DNA of 64,000 bases from Caenicola sp034331105 (GTDB lineage Bacteria; Synergistota; Synergistia; Synergistales; Synergistaceae): contig JAXQGB010000012.1 of NCBI GenBank assembly GCA_034331105.1, forward strand, positions 124,001 through 188,000. The letters are read 5' to 3'. The position numbers and the translations under genes are program-made. Positions 44,701 through 53,549 of the stretch are shown here, piece by piece. The notes under the pieces are model-generated. The model ran no database searches, was not told the DNA's origin, and worked only from the letters and a program-made list of their open reading frames with translations. The number at the start of each line of letters is the position of its first letter. Position 1 is the stretch's first letter.

Positions 44701-45912
44701 ATCACCTGCTCGTTGAGGAAAAGGATCCGGGTTGAATATTTTGGAATCAGCAGTTCCTCCGAATATAATTTGGGGTTCAAAGTGGATTGTTAATTTTTCC
44801 TGAGTCGCTCCAACAATTACAATAGCATCTAAAATATCAGAGCTAAATAATGCCGTAGCAGACAAAGTACCCGTGCTTACTAAAGGCTGGACAGTAAGTG
44901 TCGTCTTAATTCCAAGTTTCTCACATTCTTCTGCAACAAGAGCTAGGTCAACATGCGGCATTCCCCCGTGGATTTTTGTTAAAACTACACCATCAGCACA
45001 AAGAGAATCTTTCAAAAGAGAAGAGGCCATCATAGCTTTTCTATTCCTTTGTATTGGGTCTAAATTTGCAACACCACAAACAACACCGCAAAAGCATAAA
45101 TCTTTTCCATGCCTCTTATATAGTTCTTCGATAACTCCGTGGTTTTGAATAGAATCTGTGCCTAAAGCTCTATATGTAGTATGCCCTACGATACCTCCAT
45201 CTAGAATTTCATTTGGATGGATAATTGTAGGTAAAAGATAGTTAATTTGAGTGCCATAGAAACACGGATCAGAAATGCCTTTGTTATCATGTTGGGGGGA
45301 ATACAACTGATAATAATATGCAACCCTAGGAAGCGAAGGGGCCATTTTAAAAGTTTCTTCAAAACTCCAGTCATAAACCTTTATTACATCCGGCTCAATA
45401 TCTTTAGCTGCTTCAGCAAGTGCTACAGCAACAACAAATCCAGCCCTTTTTACCGCAAATTCAAAATCAGTTTCTCCTACATTTTCTGCTTGATATGGCG
45501 CAATACAAACGTTAAATGATTTTGCAAATTTAGTAAATTTCGAAGCAGTGCCACCCATATCAGTAAAAGCTGAATAGTGTCTCTGTGTTTCTGGATTTGT
45601 TGTTATAACGTATACATTGTTTAATGATTTACGTACCCCATTCCCAGCACGTTTTATTGGTCCAACGAAGCCTGAAAAATCTGATTCTTCCTTTTCTACA
45701 CATGCTCTTGGTTGGACAGTATCCATAATGTTAACAATGCGTACCTGATCCCCCGGTTTAAATATCTCAATATCTACAGACGATATCCTGTCATCTCTTA
45801 GGACGAGCTGCTTTAAATTATCAACATTTACAAAAAGTGTACCATCGTGTATGTATGTTTTCTCATCTTTTCTAACATCTTTGATGTTCGTTGTTTCGAT
45901 TTGTAGTTTCAT
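44617..45912 (-). CDS. GrdE/GrdG/GrdI-type reductase proprotein (protein B alpha/beta)
   Basis: The 431-residue protein is the proprotein partner of GrdB-type subunits: glycine, sarcosine and betaine reductases have a GrdE, GrdG or GrdI subunit cleaved to make a carbonyl cofactor. N-terminal GDQVRIVNIMDTVQPR and the later VGPIKRAGNGVR match the family, as does DGGIVGHTTYRALGTDSIQNHGVIEELYKRHGKDL. The internal Cys for cleavage is not obvious, the equivalent region reading GHTTYRA. GGGGG lies before the ATG. Located directly after livF and before grdB, it completes the substrate-binding component of the reductase. Confidence 0.85.
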   Translation of the reverse strand: MKLQIETTNIKDVRKDEKTYIHDGTLFVNVDNLKQLVLRDDRISSVDIEIFKPGDQVRIVNIMDTVQPRACVEKEESDFSGFVGPIKRAGNGVRKSLNNVYVITTNPETQRHYSAFTDMGGTASKFTKFAKSFNVCIAPYQAENVGETDFEFAVKRAGFVVAVALAEAAKDIEPDVIKVYDWSFEETFKMAPSLPRVAYYYQLYSPQHDNKGISDPCFYGTQINYLLPTIIHPNEILDGGIVGHTTYRALGTDSIQNHGVIEELYKRHGKDLCFCGVVCGVANLDPIQRNRKAMMASSLLKDSLCADGVVLTKIHGGMPHVDLALVAEECEKLGIKTTLTVQPLVSTGTLSATALFSSDILDAIVIVGATQEKLTIHFEPQIIFGGTADSKIFNPDPFPQRAGDSIVVSEEFLVAGIHDHTGGAFISAKEY

Positions 45913-45935
45913 AATATTTTCCCCCTTGAGCTTTT

Positions 45936-46640
45936 TTAAACTCCCATATATGTTTCTTTAACTCTTTCACTATTTAATATCTCATCTTTGGTACCAACAA
46001 AAGCTACTCTTCCATTTTCTAAAACATACCCTCTAGTTGAGATAGAAAAAGCACGGAAAATATTTTCCTCAATTAACAAAATCGAAGTCCCCTTTTTATG
46101 TATTTCAGCTAAATTTGCATAAACCTCATCAACTATTACAGGAGCTAACCCTAGAGAAGGCTCATCAAGAATTAGCAATTTCGGCGCACCCATTAATCCT
46201 CTACCAATTGCAAGCATTTGCTGTTCTCCCCCACTAAGGGTGTTACCCGCTTGATTTATTCGTTCTTTAAGTTTTGGAAAAAGGATGAAAATTGCATCTA
46301 GATTTTCTTTTGCTTGTTTTCTGGCGCTCTGAGAATATGCTCCTATTAGTAAATTATCCATGACAGACATTTCGGGGAAAACACGCCTTCCTTCAGGAAC
46401 ACAAATAATTCCAAGTCCTGGTCTTTCATATGCCGGAATTTTTAAGATACTTTGTCCTTCAAATAAAATATTCCCTGCAAGTGGCGATATTAAGCCACTT
46501 ATAGATTTAATAATTGTCGATTTACCTGCACCATTTGATCCCACTAGGGCAACACATTCATTAGGTTTTACTTCCATAGTGACATCATGTAATACTTCAA
46601 CAGCTCCGTAAGCAACTGAAACACTATTAAGCCCCAGCAT
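45936..46640 (-). CDS. livF: Liv-type ABC transporter ATPase 2
   Basis: The 234-residue ATPase of a branched-chain amino-acid-type importer has Walker A GSNGAGKSTIIK, the signature NTLSGGEQQMLAIGRGLM, and Walker B PKLLILDEPSLGLAP. It begins at ATG 46640 behind AAAGGG, overlapping the livG stop by 14 bp. A longer frame to 46649 adds three codons without a ribosome site. With livG, livH, livM and a distant binding protein, it makes a complete system of the HAAT family, which carries leucine-type and other amino acids or short acids. Confidence 0.93.
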   Translation of the reverse strand: MLGLNSVSVAYGAVEVLHDVTMEVKPNECVALVGSNGAGKSTIIKSISGLISPLAGNILFEGQSILKIPAYERPGLGIICVPEGRRVFPEMSVMDNLLIGAYSQSARKQAKENLDAIFILFPKLKERINQAGNTLSGGEQQMLAIGRGLMGAPKLLILDEPSLGLAPVIVDEVYANLAEIHKKGTSILLIEENIFRAFSISTRGYVLENGRVAFVGTKDEILNSERVKETYMGV

Positions 46641-47355
46641 TTGAAACACCCTTTCCTAAATAAGCTTCAATTACCTTTGGATCATTAGCAACATATTGAG
46701 GGGGGCCTTCCATAAGCAGTTTTCCACGATTTAATACTATGACCCAGTCGGACAAAGCCATAACAGCTCTCATAACATGTTCAACCATCATTACAGTAAT
46801 TCCATTATTTTTTAACTTTCTAACTAACCCTACTGCTTGGTCACATTCATTGATATTAAGTCCAGCCATGATTTCATCTAATAGAATCACTTTAGGATGC
46901 GTGGCAAGTGCTTTTGCAAGTTCAAGGCGCCGTTGAAATATAGTAGGTAAATTTCCTGCCAAATCATTTTTTTTATCGTATAATCCGCAAAAATCTAAAT
47001 GTTCTTTGGCTTCTTTTGACGATACATCAACAGATTTTTCGTGACACAACCCAGCTACAATTACATTGTCTAAAACACTCATTGATTTGAATGGCTGAGC
47101 GATTTGAAATGTTCTAGCAATGCCTTTTCGGCAAACTGCATGTGGCTTACATCCCGTAATATTATCTCCTTTAAAAATAACTTTCCCTTCTGTCGGTTTA
47201 TAAATCCCATCTATTACATTAAACAAACTAGTCTTACCGGCACCATTGGGGCCAATTATTCCAACTATCTTGTTTTCTTCAACAGAGAATGAAACTTTAT
47301 CTAACGCAACCACCCCGCCAAAACGTATGGTCACTTCGGAAATTTCTAATAACAC
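46627..47355 (-). CDS. livG: Liv-type ABC transporter ATPase 1
   Basis: The 242-residue ATPase has Walker A GPNGAGKTSLFN, the Q-loop region VCRKGIARTFQIAQPFKSM, a degenerate signature AGNLPTIFQRRLELAKALA where the usual LSGGQ serine-glycine is replaced by LPTIFQ, and Walker B PKVILLDEIMAGLN. GTG 47355 has GGGAGG seven bases upstream, so it is preferred to GTG 47370. The unusual LPTIFQ signature motif is a natural variant in LivG (often LPYGxQR) and not proof of inactivity. It overlaps livF. Confidence 0.92.
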   Translation of the reverse strand: MLLEISEVTIRFGGVVALDKVSFSVEENKIVGIIGPNGAGKTSLFNVIDGIYKPTEGKVIFKGDNITGCKPHAVCRKGIARTFQIAQPFKSMSVLDNVIVAGLCHEKSVDVSSKEAKEHLDFCGLYDKKNDLAGNLPTIFQRRLELAKALATHPKVILLDEIMAGLNINECDQAVGLVRKLKNNGITVMMVEHVMRAVMALSDWVIVLNRGKLLMEGPPQYVANDPKVIEAYLGKGVSNAGA

Positions 47356-47398
47356 GATATTACCTCCCACCTTATAAATAAAAAACTTAATTCATATA

Positions 47399-48388
47399 TC
47401 AATATTTTTTCAATTTAAATTTTTTATACCAATCACTTAAATAAGAAACAATACCCGATGGTCTAAATATTACTACTAGAAGCAATATAACTGAGTAAAG
47501 AATAAGATGAACTCCCGCAAAGGAACCACCGAGCAGGGAAGATGTAATCTCCACCATTGGTCTTAACAAAAGCGCACCAAATAATGGCCCAAAAACTGTT
47601 CCCATACCGCCGATTATTGCGACAAGCGCTATTTCAATAGAAAAAGCACCTGAAAAAGCCATATCTGGATCAATAAAATACATATATTGAACCCAAAATG
47701 CTCCACAAACAGACGTTAATGCTGCACTTAAAACAAGAATATTACGTTTTACGTTTGCTGAATCAACTCCAATAACTTCTGCAGCATCTTCGTTTTGTCC
47801 TATTGCTTTTAATAAATATCCTATTTTTGAAACGGATACTTTATAGTTAACAAAAAGAACTAATAAAAGAATTACAAGGGAAGCATAAAAATACGTGCCT
47901 TTCCCATCAAACTGAAACCAATAAAGGGAATTACCTTTATAAGGAATTGATAATCCTACTCCTCCACCTGTTAGCCAACGCTCTCTTAAACAGACAAGAC
48001 GTGTCACCTCAAGAAGTATCATTGTCGCAATTGCAAAATAGTGCCCTCTAAGTCGAAAGCATATCGCTCCTATTGCGAGCGAAAGGATAACTGAGCAGAT
48101 AATTCCAACAATTAAGCCCAGCCAAGGAGAAAGACCAAATTTTACTACAAGGATAGCTGGGGCATATGCTCCAATGCCAAAAAAAGCAGCATGACCAAGG
48201 GATGTTTGTCCACCATAACCTCCGATTAAATTCCATGCCGATCCAAGAGCTCCATAAATGAATATCATTATGAAAACATTTTGGATATACGGATCTATCC
48301 ACCCAGGCAAGGATAAAACAAATAGTCCAACCAACAGCAGAGCAATAATTTCTTTCTTGGTAATTTGATGTCTTAATGTACTAAACAC
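47399..48388 (-). CDS. livM: Liv-type ABC transporter permease 2
   Basis: The 329-residue protein has about ten hydrophobic segments and the LivM family motifs NLIGGYGGQTSLGHAAFFGIGAY, RLRGHYFAIAT and ALVAIIGGMGTVFGPLFGALLL. GTG 48388 has GGGGG seven bases before it. It forms the membrane channel with LivH. The gene ends 44 bp before livG and starts 3 bp after livH. Very low G+C (12 of 60 bases at 47401-47460) marks the island. Confidence 0.93.
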   Translation of the reverse strand: MFSTLRHQITKKEIIALLLVGLFVLSLPGWIDPYIQNVFIMIFIYGALGSAWNLIGGYGGQTSLGHAAFFGIGAYAPAILVVKFGLSPWLGLIVGIICSVILSLAIGAICFRLRGHYFAIATMILLEVTRLVCLRERWLTGGGVGLSIPYKGNSLYWFQFDGKGTYFYASLVILLLVLFVNYKVSVSKIGYLLKAIGQNEDAAEVIGVDSANVKRNILVLSAALTSVCGAFWVQYMYFIDPDMAFSGAFSIEIALVAIIGGMGTVFGPLFGALLLRPMVEITSSLLGGSFAGVHLILYSVILLLVVIFRPSGIVSYLSDWYKKFKLKKY

Positions 48389-48391
48389 ATC

Positions 48392-49279
48392 TTATCCCCC
48401 TCTACGCATAGTGCTTTGTGGCCAAAGTCCTTGAGGACGAAATATCAAAACAACAATGAGTAAAGCAAAAGCAACAAGTAAGCCTGCATCTGATGCAATA
48501 TAATGTGTTCCTAGGGCTTCTGTAACTCCAAGTATCAAGCCACAAATGAATGCGCCCTTAAGATTTCCAAGACCCCCAATTATGGCAACGACAAAGGAGA
48601 TTAATGAAAAAGAAACGCCAACTGTAGGAAAGACATAAAAAAATGGCATTAATGCAGTTCCAGCAACACCTGCTGTAATTGCACCAATACCCATAGTTAT
48701 GATAAATACTTTTTCATGTTTTATTCCCATTAGGGTAGCAGTATCTCTATCCTGCGCAGCAGCTCGAATAGCTTTGCCTAAATAACTTTTTGAAAGGAAT
48801 AATGTTAAAACAAAAGAAAGTGCAACGGCAGTAATGCAAGCATAAATTCTTGGTACACTTACAGAAATACCTAAAAGTTGGAAGGCCTTACCAGTGTATG
48901 GAGTTTTGATCGCCAGATAGTTTGCCGAACAAAATAATAGAGCTAGATTTTGCAACAACAAACTTGTTCCTACAGTAGAAAAAATAAATGCAGAATCATT
49001 ACCTTTACCATAAAGGATAGGTCTGATTGTCAAGAAGAAAACTATCAAACCGAAAAAAAACATTATTGGAATTGTGATGATTAAACCTACAAATGGATCT
49101 ATACCTCCTGTGAAAGACCATACAAAATACGTAGCGTACATACCAACCATTATCCATTCACCATGTGCAAAATTTACAATTTTAATAGTACCAAATATAA
49201 TCGATAGGCCAACGCTAGCAATTCCGTATATACCCCCCATTAAAAGCCCATCGATTAACGTTTGTATTAAAATTTGCAT
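48392..49279 (-). CDS. livH: Liv-type ABC transporter permease 1
   Basis: The 295-residue permease from ATG 49279 (MQILIQTLIDGLLMGG) has the LivH signatures GIYGIASVGLSIIFGTIKIVNFAHGE, RAAAQDRDTATLMGI and FVVAIIGGLGNLKGAFICGLILG. AGGAGG lies upstream with an 11-base gap. The open frame begins 11 codons further up, but without support. It is the first transporter gene after the alcohol dehydrogenase, 99 bp downstream of that gene. Confidence 0.93.
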   Translation of the reverse strand: MQILIQTLIDGLLMGGIYGIASVGLSIIFGTIKIVNFAHGEWIMVGMYATYFVWSFTGGIDPFVGLIITIPIMFFFGLIVFFLTIRPILYGKGNDSAFIFSTVGTSLLLQNLALLFCSANYLAIKTPYTGKAFQLLGISVSVPRIYACITAVALSFVLTLFLSKSYLGKAIRAAAQDRDTATLMGIKHEKVFIITMGIGAITAGVAGTALMPFFYVFPTVGVSFSLISFVVAIIGGLGNLKGAFICGLILGVTEALGTHYIASDAGLLVAFALLIVVLIFRPQGLWPQSTMRRGG

Positions 49280-49378
49280 TGTTAACCACACCCTCCTTCT
49301 TATGAAAACCATTCTCTTTATAATGAATAAAATAATGCTTATTATTACAAAGTAATAATAAGCATTATTTTCTCATCA

Positions 49379-50542
49379 TTAAGCAATTTTTTGAAAAAGA
49401 CTCCTAATTTCATCTTTTGTGGCTTTTCGAGGGTTGATTCTTGCCGGGCCAGAAGCAAATGCGTCTTCAACCATTTGCTCTTCTACAACATAATTATTGA
49501 CGCCATATTCGGAAAGGCTGCTTGGTATATTTAAATCTTTCAATAGCAGAGAAACTCCGTCAATAAATCTCTTAGCTGAAACATGCTTGCTTTCAAAAGT
49601 GTAGTTATAACCAAAAGCTTGCGAAAGCAATGCAAACTTGTTAACACAAACTGGATAGTTATATTCTAAGACTGGCAAGAGACTGACCGCACATGCAAAA
49701 CCATGTGGTATATGATAGTAAGCTCCTAGTGGATGAGCAAGTGAATGTACTAATCCAAGTCCTGCATTCGCGAATGACATCCCTGATATATAACACCCTA
49801 TTAACATATTCTGTAATACTTCTACATTTTGGTTGTCTGCAACAGCATTACGGATATTTTCTACAAGCATTTTTATTGCACCATACGCTAGTGTATCAGT
49901 TATCGGATTAGCTTTTTTTGATATAAAAGCTTCTATTGCATGAATTAATGCATCTGTTCCAGTAACTGCAGCAATATGTGATGGTATTCCAATAAGCAAA
50001 TTACCATCTAAAATTGCAATCCTGGGCACTAAAGGAACCCCAATAATGGGTAATTTCATTTTCCTTTCTGGATCACTAATCACAGAAGTTCCAGTTACTT
50101 CAGATCCGGTTCCTGCTGTAGTTGGAATAGCAATTAACGGGACTGTTAGTTGCTGGGTAACTGGATGACGGTCACGATAACTTCTAAGGTCTTCTCCTGT
50201 TGAGACAGCCAGTGCGACTGCTTTCGATGCATCAATAGAGCTGCCGCCTCCAAGACCAATTATTGTAGTACAGCTCTCATTTTTGTAATATTTAATAACT
50301 TCTTCGATTAATTCTATAGGAGGATCGCTTACTATTCTATCAAATACAGAACATTTAAATCCTTGATCACATATTATTTTCTCCAAAACCGAAACCGCGC
50401 CAGTTTGAGCTACTCCTGGATCACTAACGATAAGTGGTTTGTCATTACTTGCAAATTGTTCACAAATAGAAGAAATTGAACCAATACCAATAATAACTTT
50501 TCCTGGATTTACATAGCTAGTTATATCTGTCTTCTGAATCAA
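49379..50542 (-). CDS. Iron-containing (group III) alcohol dehydrogenase
   Basis: The 387-residue enzyme has the Fe-ADH pattern: the nucleotide motif GGGSSIDASKAVA, TAGTGSEVTGTSVIS, and the metal-binding HAIEAFI and HSLAHPLGAYYHIPHG histidines. TTG 50542 is preferred (AGAAGG eight bases before); GTG 50551 would add three codons. These enzymes interconvert an alcohol and an aldehyde or ketone with NAD(P). With the AOR gene in the same cluster it could oxidise an alcohol intermediate through the aldehyde to the acid. It lies between the binding protein and the permease genes. Confidence 0.88.
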   Translation of the reverse strand: MIQKTDITSYVNPGKVIIGIGSISSICEQFASNDKPLIVSDPGVAQTGAVSVLEKIICDQGFKCSVFDRIVSDPPIELIEEVIKYYKNESCTTIIGLGGGSSIDASKAVALAVSTGEDLRSYRDRHPVTQQLTVPLIAIPTTAGTGSEVTGTSVISDPERKMKLPIIGVPLVPRIAILDGNLLIGIPSHIAAVTGTDALIHAIEAFISKKANPITDTLAYGAIKMLVENIRNAVADNQNVEVLQNMLIGCYISGMSFANAGLGLVHSLAHPLGAYYHIPHGFACAVSLLPVLEYNYPVCVNKFALLSQAFGYNYTFESKHVSAKRFIDGVSLLLKDLNIPSSLSEYGVNNYVVEEQMVEDAFASGPARINPRKATKDEIRSLFQKIA

Positions 50543-50676
50543 TTTTATCACCTTCTGTTTTTATTCCCTTGAACAGTTTAAATATTAACTATTATTCAAA
50601 CCATTCAAGGGTTTTAATTAATGGCAATTTTTGAGTAATGACAAAAGTATAAGATTTTGATTACGCAGGCTTCTTT

Positions 50677-51900
50677 TTATTTTCTGTCTGTCCAATTTGG
50701 AACTGGCCACGCCGGTTTCCCAGTTGCGGCTTGGTTTGGCCACACTGTCTTAAGTTCACCTTTTTGCCATTGAACAAGCAAGGGGAAAATATCTATTAAC
50801 TGGCCTTTAGCATCAAACCTAACGCGTCCTGGTTGCATAATTGTTGCCGGCCCTTTCTTTATGTCTGAAGTAGAAATAGCTTCACGCAATTTAGGACCAT
50901 CCGTTGTACCACAACGTTCAAGAGCGTCTTTTAACACCCATACAGCCGCATAAAGTTCCCCAGCTGTTTCCTGAATATATTCACCATGAAGCTTTTTAAA
51001 ATTATCATTGACCTTCTTTGCTTCTTCGTACGGTAAGTCATGGTTCCAACAAGCTGTAGAAAAAATATAATCAAGATCTTTACCCATGATTTTTATTGTA
51101 TCTGGCATTATATATCCAGATCCACCACCCATAATTGCTGCATTTGTGTCCGTTTCTTTCATTGTTCGAATTATTAGAATCGCATCAGTTAAATAAGAAA
51201 CTGGAAACACCACTTGCGCACCGGATGCTTTAATTTTACTTACTATTGGACCGGCATCGGTTATACCTGCTCTGTAGCTTTCAAAAAGCACAACATCTAG
51301 ACCTTTTTCAATAGCTCTGTTTTTAAACCCTTCGGAAGTCGATGTTCCGTAACTAGTGTCTTCGTATATAATTGCGACTTTTTTAAGTTGCTCTTTTGTA
51401 CCTTTAGACATTTCAATTAGAGCGTCAATAGGTGTTCTGCCAAATATTGACGCAGGTACGGCCATCCGATATACATACTTATAACCGCGTCCTAAAATAT
51501 CATCGGCTATTGAGTTAGTGAAGAATGGCACTTTTGCTCTTTCCGAAACTTCTGTGGCAACCATTGTGTATGAGCTAGAGTAGCAACCAAATAGGGCTTT
51601 TACTTTTTCTCTAGAAATGAGTCTTTCTGTCTCTGAACGAGTTGTAGTTGCATCCTTGGCATCAACTACAACAGGAACAAGTTTTGCTCCTCCCATAGAT
51701 TTAATACCACCTGCCTTATTAACATCGTCAATCGCTAACAGGATGCCTTGTATAGTTGTTTCTCCTAGTCTTGCTAAAGCCCCAGTACGAGGATAAACAA
51801 CACCTACTTTAATTTCCTGTACTGCAAAGGCTGGACTCATAAAAACCCCAAATACAAACAAAAAACACATAAAAAATTTCAAAGCAAAACTCCTTCTCAT
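50677..51900 (-). CDS. livJ: Liv-type ABC transporter substrate-binding protein
   Basis: The 407-residue periplasmic-type binding protein has a signal peptide (MRRSFALKFFMCFLFVFG to about residue 25, cleavage after AFA) and then a Peripla_BP_6 fold: IKVGVVYPRTGALARLGETT, a FGCYSSSYTMVATEVSERAKVPFF segment, and IYEDTSYGTSTSEGFKNRA. It probably defines the substrate for the LivHMGF importer. The C-terminal half mentions INVQWQKGEL... similar to amino-acid binders, but the ligand is not predictable. GGGAGG precedes the ATG. It is the first gene of the transporter unit, next to the second grdB repeat. Confidence 0.9.
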   Translation of the reverse strand: MRRSFALKFFMCFLFVFGVFMSPAFAVQEIKVGVVYPRTGALARLGETTIQGILLAIDDVNKAGGIKSMGGAKLVPVVVDAKDATTTRSETERLISREKVKALFGCYSSSYTMVATEVSERAKVPFFTNSIADDILGRGYKYVYRMAVPASIFGRTPIDALIEMSKGTKEQLKKVAIIYEDTSYGTSTSEGFKNRAIEKGLDVVLFESYRAGITDAGPIVSKIKASGAQVVFPVSYLTDAILIIRTMKETDTNAAIMGGGSGYIMPDTIKIMGKDLDYIFSTACWNHDLPYEEAKKVNDNFKKLHGEYIQETAGELYAAVWVLKDALERCGTTDGPKLREAISTSDIKKGPATIMQPGRVRFDAKGQLIDIFPLLVQWQKGELKTVWPNQAATGKPAWPVPNWTDRK

Positions 51901-52045
51901 TATTTACACCTCCCTAATAATGTATTGCAAAAGATCTTCGTATCAGCAACAGCCTCCTTATCTTTAAGGATATTTAGGAGAATAGGAATAGCAAAAAATA
52001 AATCACATCAAGCATATTTGATGGAACCTCTTCACTAGTTAGTAC

Positions 52046-52090
52046 AAAAACAGAGAGTAATTTGATTTATACAAATCAAATTACTCTCTG
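52046..52090 (-). terminator. Intrinsic terminator at the end of grdB copy 2
   Basis: On the minus strand the last codons and stop of grdB copy 2 form one arm of a perfect 18-bp hairpin, CAGAGAGTAATTTGATTT with a 4-base loop and its complement, followed by TTTTTGTACT. The copy-1 repeat border lacks the second arm and the T-run. Confidence 0.85.
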
Positions 52091-53436
52091 CCTTCGATTG
52101 TGTATACCGTTTCGCTGTCTGCCGGACTTGCCAAAAGTTCCAAGGCTCTTTTAATGTATTTATGCATCAGCATTTTTTCTGCTTCTACTGGGAGTGTTGG
52201 GTCTCCACATGGAGATGTCACACTTTTTCCCCTAAGAATCCGACCTACGCCCACCATCCTTGCTACCGTGGGAACTGGTGTTATTTGTACCACTGCGATT
52301 CCGTTCTTTTCTATTTCATGGGCTATCGTTGCTCCACAACGACTACTTGTTCCTCAGGTAGATGTAAGGATTACACCATCAACATTCTTACTACCAAGCA
52401 TCTCTGACATCTCTTGCCCCATTCTTTGGCATTCTTTAGCCACTGTAGCATTGCCAGATGTCGATATAAAAATTGGCAACAACTTACCTATGTATCCTTT
52501 TGCCTCGTATTCACGCATTACATCTATTGGAACAAGACGATTTATATTATCTATTACATTTACTGAAAAATATCCTGTATGGACTACCTGGTAATCATCA
52601 TTTGCTCTATGTTCTGCATCTTTAAAAAATTCATCAACATCGTAATAGGTCCACACTTTATTGCCACGACCACTAAAACCAGCATCGTTGCCTTTTCTGC
52701 AAAGACCTCCGTCTGATACAACTGCGATCGTTGACTTTTTAGGATTTATAGGGCCAGGAAGTTCAATCGATTCAAATTTCGGAAGTGTTAGTTCTGTGTT
52801 AAATTCTTCTCCCCTCAACTTATGCAAAAGCATGTCCACCATCCTGGTAGCAACCGTCTTCGAAACATATTCGTTTTTAACTATACCTCTAGAAAAATAT
52901 CCGTATTCTTCTGGAGAACCAACTCCATCACCAGTTAAAAACTTGTCAGCCCACTCTTTATAAAGAAGGCTTTTAGAAAGCCGAGCTATCTTAGCTAAAT
53001 CATCTTTCATCTTCCCGGCAGAATTACCCGTCTCTACTATAAACGCATCTGACCTGTAAATATCTACACCAGGGTTTTCATGGTACATACCTGTTATTGC
53101 TGGGATATTCAACTTTTCACTTACTCGCTTACAAACAGCCCCACAACTGACACCATAACGCCCCGCCTCAAATGCGGGACCTGCTATAAATAAATCCGGG
53201 GCAAACTTTTCTATATAGCCGAGAGCCTCTAGAGAAGATTCATCCGGATTATTCGAAAAATAATTGTCCCCGCATATTATCGTTCCAACAACCTCTATGC
53301 CATCTCCCAATAACTCCGATAGCAGAATCCCCGGACCAACAGGTCCTTCTTTTATGACAAACGGAGTGTCAGCCTTATCTTCACCGCCTATCTGCCCAAA
53401 AAACTGATTTAAGTAGTGTACAACTCTATAACTCAA
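52081..53436 (-). CDS. grdB: Selenoprotein B-type reductase subunit, copy 2
   Basis: The protein is identical to copy 1, with TGA at 52356-52354 as selenocysteine. The same TTG start and GGAGG are retained. Upstream there is only the tail of the grdE-type gene, with no promoter recognised in the gene-free region 53550-54350, so expression is uncertain. This copy has a proper intrinsic terminator and so its downstream end looks ancestral, whereas copy 1 has an intact upstream partner. Sequence identity shows recent duplication or gene conversion, unless it is an assembly artefact. Confidence 0.88.
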
Positions 53437-53465
53437 CTTCTCTTCCTCCCTTGGAACCCATGTAA

Positions 53466-53549
53466 TTAATACTCTTTAGCAGATATGAAAGCACCGCCGG
53501 TGTGGTCATGTATACCAGCAACAAGAAATTCTTCCGAGACTACGATAGA
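53466..53549 (-). pseudogene. 3' remnant of a grdE-type gene
   Basis: These 84 bases equal the final codons of the 44617-45912 gene, ending in the SAKEY tail and stop. The remaining 5' part (about 400 residues) is absent, replaced by unrelated non-coding sequence at 53550. Confidence 0.9.

Larger units (their letters stand above)
52075..53549 (-). repeat. Direct repeat copy 2
   Basis: This is the second member of the 1,475-bp direct repeat (partner 43226-44700). It carries a whole grdB and the last 84 bp or so of a grdE-type coding region (53466-53549), which is cut off from its 5' part by unrelated sequence. Homologous recombination between the two copies would delete the 8,849-bp unit with the grdE-type gene and transporter. 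Confidence 0.95.

Noticed and set aside
46627..47355. LivG inactive because of a non-standard signature motif
   Set aside because: LPxxxQR-like variants are normal in LivG proteins.
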